Origin: Chara braunii
Taxonomy: Eukaryota > Streptophyta > Charophyceae > Charales > Characeae
Assembly: GCA_003427395.1 (NCBI GenBank)
Contig: BFEA01000159.1
Location: 1,219,485 to 1,246,368, forward strand
Reading direction: 5' to 3'
Length of the DNA stretch: 26,884 bases
Shown: positions 24,416 through 26,884 of the stretch, piece by piece
How positions within the stretch are numbered: the first letter of the stretch is position 1
Layout of the letters: every line of letters starts with the position of its first letter
The notes under the pieces: generated by a model
What the model was told of the DNA's origin: nothing
The model's input: only the letters and a program-made list of their open reading frames with translations
Databases searched by the model: none
Translations under genes and position numbers: made by a program

Positions 24416-24881
24416 GATTGCTTGATTTTCAAGATCTACGATTGCGAGCTAGTGGAACCAAGATAGGCGAAGGAGGATTCAGCGGAACTCACCCTGCGGG
24501 AAGAAGCCCCTCGGAGGACCGGCCACCACTGGAACCAGGAGCAGTGAGTGCATAAGTGACCGGCACAGGACCGGTCGCAGCAGGCTGGTTTGTCTGACGC
24601 GGAGCGGCTTCGGGATTTCGTCCGCCAGCAGCTGCGCCCATCGCGTAAGCGAACCTGCAGGCACACCACAGGCACCAGTCTGCTCAGAGGCCGAGTCGTT
24701 TTCGTCGCCAGATTTTGGCCAAAGGCTGCTTCGTTTCACTCCGCCAGCCTTCCACCCTTCACGCTAATCCGTCCCGCATTCCTATTCGCAGTCATTGTCT
24801 TTCCCCTAGCCCAGTCTTTACGGTCGATTCATCTGCCAGTTGGTCAGTCATTTCTTCCCCTGCTAATTTAACTTCTGGTAA
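24416..24881 (+). pseudogene. Protein-like sequence in shifting frames upstream of the 24882 ORF
   Basis: Successive plus-strand frames give protein-like pieces in order: GTHPAGRSPSEDRPPLEPGA (to about 24543), DRSQQAGLSDAERLRDFVRQ (about 24569-24645), PVCSEAESFSSPDFGQRLLR (about 24676-24740), and RIPIRSHCLSPSPVFTVDSS with SWSVISSPANLTSG (about 24777-24878). Each break needs a frameshift or a removed segment. Together with the downstream ORF they look like one decayed Ser/Pro-rich N-terminal region. The function is unknown. Confidence 0.3.
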
Positions 24882-26096
24882 GTCTTCCCCCTCTATTTTT
24901 TTTCAGCCGATAGGAACCCTGCTCCCTTTTCCCCGGGTCCTGTCACTTCTGCTGTCCCCGGTTCCCTTCCAATCCTCAGAAGCCCCTCGATCCCACCCTC
25001 CCCCAATTCGTCTTCTTCATCGCCCCGCCATTCCTCCCCCGCCACCTCCTTTCATTCTCCTCCTCGCGACAGGCCTCCTCTCTATGACCCCTTTTTGAAA
25101 CATCACTATCCCGCCCACCTCCTTCCTCACTCTCTCGACCCCGTCTCCGCTGGTTCCCTTCGCGATGAATTTTCCTCACTCATCGATTCCCCGTCGTCTT
25201 GTTTGCCTTCTCCGCCCATCTCTACGGATCCTGCGCTCGAGCACATTTTTGTCATTGACCCGCCTACTGCTTCACTTCTTCCTCTTTACCTCTTTGTTCT
25301 TCCCCTGCTTCTTCCCGCATCACTGATCAAAGTTCAGTGCAGTACTACAGAACGAACCTACGGAGATCTGCTCAACATTGAGGATGTCGTTGAGTATGTT
25401 TCTTCGGCAACCTCGTTTACGTTCCAAGACAATCAAAGGAACCTCTTCATTATAAAGAGGAAGCGCGTGGCCGAGCTACTTTCCTATTCACTCTTCTCAC
25501 CTACAATCTTCAATCATCTCGCTGTAGATTCGTGCCCCCTCTCTTCACTATCTTCGCGGGAGCTGTTAAGAGCTCAGCTCGACTTGGCGAAATTCCAGAT
25601 CAGGAGCGCTTGTGATATCTCAGCGAACTTCTTCTGTTTCGCCATGTGCATTGCGAAGATCGTATCAAGATCGGCGCAATCTTGGGTCGGAGAAGGGCTT
25701 CTAACGTTGTTACAAAACCTCCCTGGTTTGGCAACATCGTCATTCCTCGCCTTTCCGGTGACCGCTTTCTTCAAGGATTTTTTCTGTTCCCTTGGCGAAG
25801 AGGCTGTTCTGGATCTTCATCTCGAGAAGCTTGCAGATTGGGGTCCAAGACCCTGGTTCCGTTACCTGAGGAAGCAAGCGTGCGGCAAGCTGCCTGAATA
25901 CGTATTCCATCTGATTATGTCGTTGGAACCTTCGCCGCCGTTTGTACCAGACTATCCCAGACAGTTTCTTTCCTCGAGGAAGGGTTATAGGAAGTGCGTT
26001 AGCTTTAGGCATATGATAGTTAGTGATGAAGAGGAAGGGGAGGCAGGCGCCGCAGGCGCCCACCAGGAGGAAGAAGTCAAGAAAATCGGAGATTGA
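24882..26096 (+). CDS. Longest open frame of the window; unrecognised protein
   Basis: An uninterrupted frame of 404 codons follows a TAA at 24879. It has no early ATG, so the true start lies upstream, in another frame or exon. Residues 1-110 are Pro/Ser-rich. From about residue 145 it has ordinary globular composition: STTERTYGDLLNIEDVVEYV, FTFQDNQRNLFIIKRKRVAE, then LLRAQLDLAKFQIRSACDIS and WGPRPWFRYLRKQACGKLPE. The C-terminus is acidic (SDEEEGEAG). Around 26030 another frame reads RRKKSRKSEIEEASSSDSPS and PRQRRKPS, a likely nuclear-type basic tail, suggesting a frameshift near the end. No family motif (zinc knuckle, RT, endonuclease) is seen. Candidates are retroelement ORF1/gag or a decaying host gene. 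Confidence 0.45.
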   Translation, partial: VFPLYFFSADRNPAPFSPGPVTSAVPGSLPILRSPSIPPSPNSSSSSPRHSSPATSFHSPPRDRPPLYDPFLKHHYPAHLLPHSLDPVSAGSLRDEFSSLIDSPSSCLPSPPISTDPALEHIFVIDPPTASLLPLYLFVLPLLLPASLIKVQCSTTERTYGDLLNIEDVVEYVSSATSFTFQDNQRNLFIIKRKRVAELLSYSLFSPTIFNHLAVDSCPLSSLSSRELLRAQLDLAKFQIRSACDISANFFCFAMCIAKIVSRSAQSWVGEGLLTLLQNLPGLATSSFLAFPVTAFFKDFFCSLGEEAVLDLHLEKLADWGPRPWFRYLRKQACGKLPEYVFHLIMSLEPSPPFVPDYPRQFLSSRKGYRKCVSFRHMIVSDEEEGEAGAAGAHQEEEVKKIGD

Positions 26097-26390
26097 GGAA
26101 GCCTCCTCCTCGGACTCCCCATCACCTCCCCCTCTTCCACTCCAACCCCTTTTCCTAGTAACGAAACCTCCCTCCTCATCTCAGTCCCCTGTAAATCCCC
26201 AACCTCCTCCCCCAACTGTCTCCAAAACCCCAAGGCAACGGCGCAAGCCCAGCATCTGTAGAAATTTGAATTTTCTCATTTTCTTCTTCCTTTTCCTACT
26301 TTTTTCCCTCCATCTCTTCACCTTCTTCCTCCTTCTCCATAGACCTACTCACTCTCACTGTCTCCCCCCCTAAACCTGTTACCCTCCCAT
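26097..26390 (+). other. Proline/serine-rich frame and pyrimidine-rich trailer
   Basis: A second open frame (26023-26373) continues from inside the 24882 ORF with DSPSPPPLPLQPLFLVTKPP and then reads a T-rich stretch as Phe/Leu. The first part (to about 26265) may be the real C-terminus after a +1 shift. The T-rich remainder is probably non-coding. Confidence 0.3.
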
Positions 26391-26884
26391 ATGGATGGTT
26401 TTTAATAAATTGCTAAATGCATCTAAGAGGATTTTATTCCTCTCCTTTCTGCTTAATTCATAATTAAGTGAAGATTTGATTTGCTACCTTCGTCTCTTTC
26501 GTTTTTGTTTTTTCGCTTATTTTGTTGATCATGGTTTGATCATTGGCCCACCGTGTTATAATGGGTAAAAAGGAGGGACTTAATCAACTATGTATGCGAA
26601 ATTAGCTTTCAGGGTCTTTTCTTATTAAAAAGAAAAAAAGAAAAAAGGAGTATAAAGGATAATAATGAGTTTTAATCAAGGTACTGTATGATTACAATTC
26701 GAAGGTTTTTTGTGCATCTATCATTACGTTTGCTATCGATTGTTTTCCTGCATTCCTGAGTTCCTCTTTTGTAAGTCCACTGGGTTGGTGTTCTCTTCTT
26801 CGGCCCAAACTTCAATCATCCATGTGTTTGTTACTTTTTTATTTCTTCGGCTAAGCAAAGTATTTCTGTTACCGTTTTGCATTA
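26391..26884. other. AT-rich stretch, possible 3' flank
   Basis: No ORF was recognised. Small hairpins AGAGGATTTTATTCCTCT (about 26427-26444) and CTTAATTCATAATTAAG (about 26451-26467) lie close together. AATAAA occurs at 26404 and could act as a polyadenylation signal for the plus-strand frames before it. That is inference from the hexamer only. Confidence 0.35.

Noticed and set aside
1-26884. CRISPR arrays, bacterial operons, rRNA genes, phage modules
   Set aside because: No spaced palindromic repeats with unique spacers, no rRNA-like sequence and no prokaryotic gene organisation; the repeats present are eukaryotic microsatellites and transposons.

Overview
The window looks like nuclear DNA from a large, repeat-rich eukaryotic genome, most likely of the green (streptophyte) lineage. 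The evidence is decayed Ty3/gypsy gag-pol fragments, a PIF/Harbinger-type element with a TAA target duplication, a tRNA-derived SINE, MITE-like fold-backs, very long CT/GA/GT/ATT microsatellites, and a 245-base assembly gap. There are no bacterial operons, ribosome binding sites or CRISPR arrays. I cannot name the species. No intact, recognisable host gene is present; nearly everything that can be named is transposon-derived.

Layout. 1-900: CT-microsatellite/GC-rich modules ending in a terminus of a repeat family that reappears complete at 4325-5812. 1672-2003: short direct repeats. 2106-3789: a 1.7 kb PIF/Harbinger-like element. 4325-5812: a 1.5 kb element with long terminal inverted repeats (TIRs) that carries microsatellites. 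7550-7822: three copies of a 91-bp repeat, followed by a 111-bp MITE. 8165-8725: a degenerate array of about 32 bp units. 9561-14591: one decayed Ty3/gypsy-like retrotransposon on the minus strand, in the order Gag, zinc knuckle, protease, integrase C-terminus plus chromodomain. Its reverse transcriptase, RNase H and integrase core are missing. It is split by a nested 2.0 kb insertion (11012-13042) bounded by inverted CTGAGTACGGA ends.

The most interesting signal lies inside that nested insertion, next to the assembly gap. A tandem unit of about 126 bp carries, on the minus strand, a hammerhead ribozyme core: CTGATGA, a perfect 5-bp stem II, then GAAA. Each unit also has a conserved 9-bp hairpin and ends in a TA microsatellite. 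The same unit occurs twice on the plus strand at 17533-17800, there with ATT microsatellites and a mutated hammerhead upstream. This suggests a small tandem hammerhead-bearing repeat, comparable in logic to retrozymes or to the terminal repeats of Penelope-like elements, but much shorter.

14775-24010 is a mosaic of MITEs, a tRNA-derived SINE (16240-16460, minus), fold-backs, tandem duplications, two copies of an LTR-element-like 3' end, and trinucleotide repeats. An acidic coiled-coil reading frame lies on the minus strand at 22186-22842. The right end holds the longest open frame (24882-26096, plus). Its product is not recognised and it is preceded by frameshifted protein-like sequence, so it may be a retroelement ORF1/gag or a decaying gene.

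Limits: all calls are from reading the sequence; no homology search or folding program was run. Identities and boundaries of repeats are by eye.
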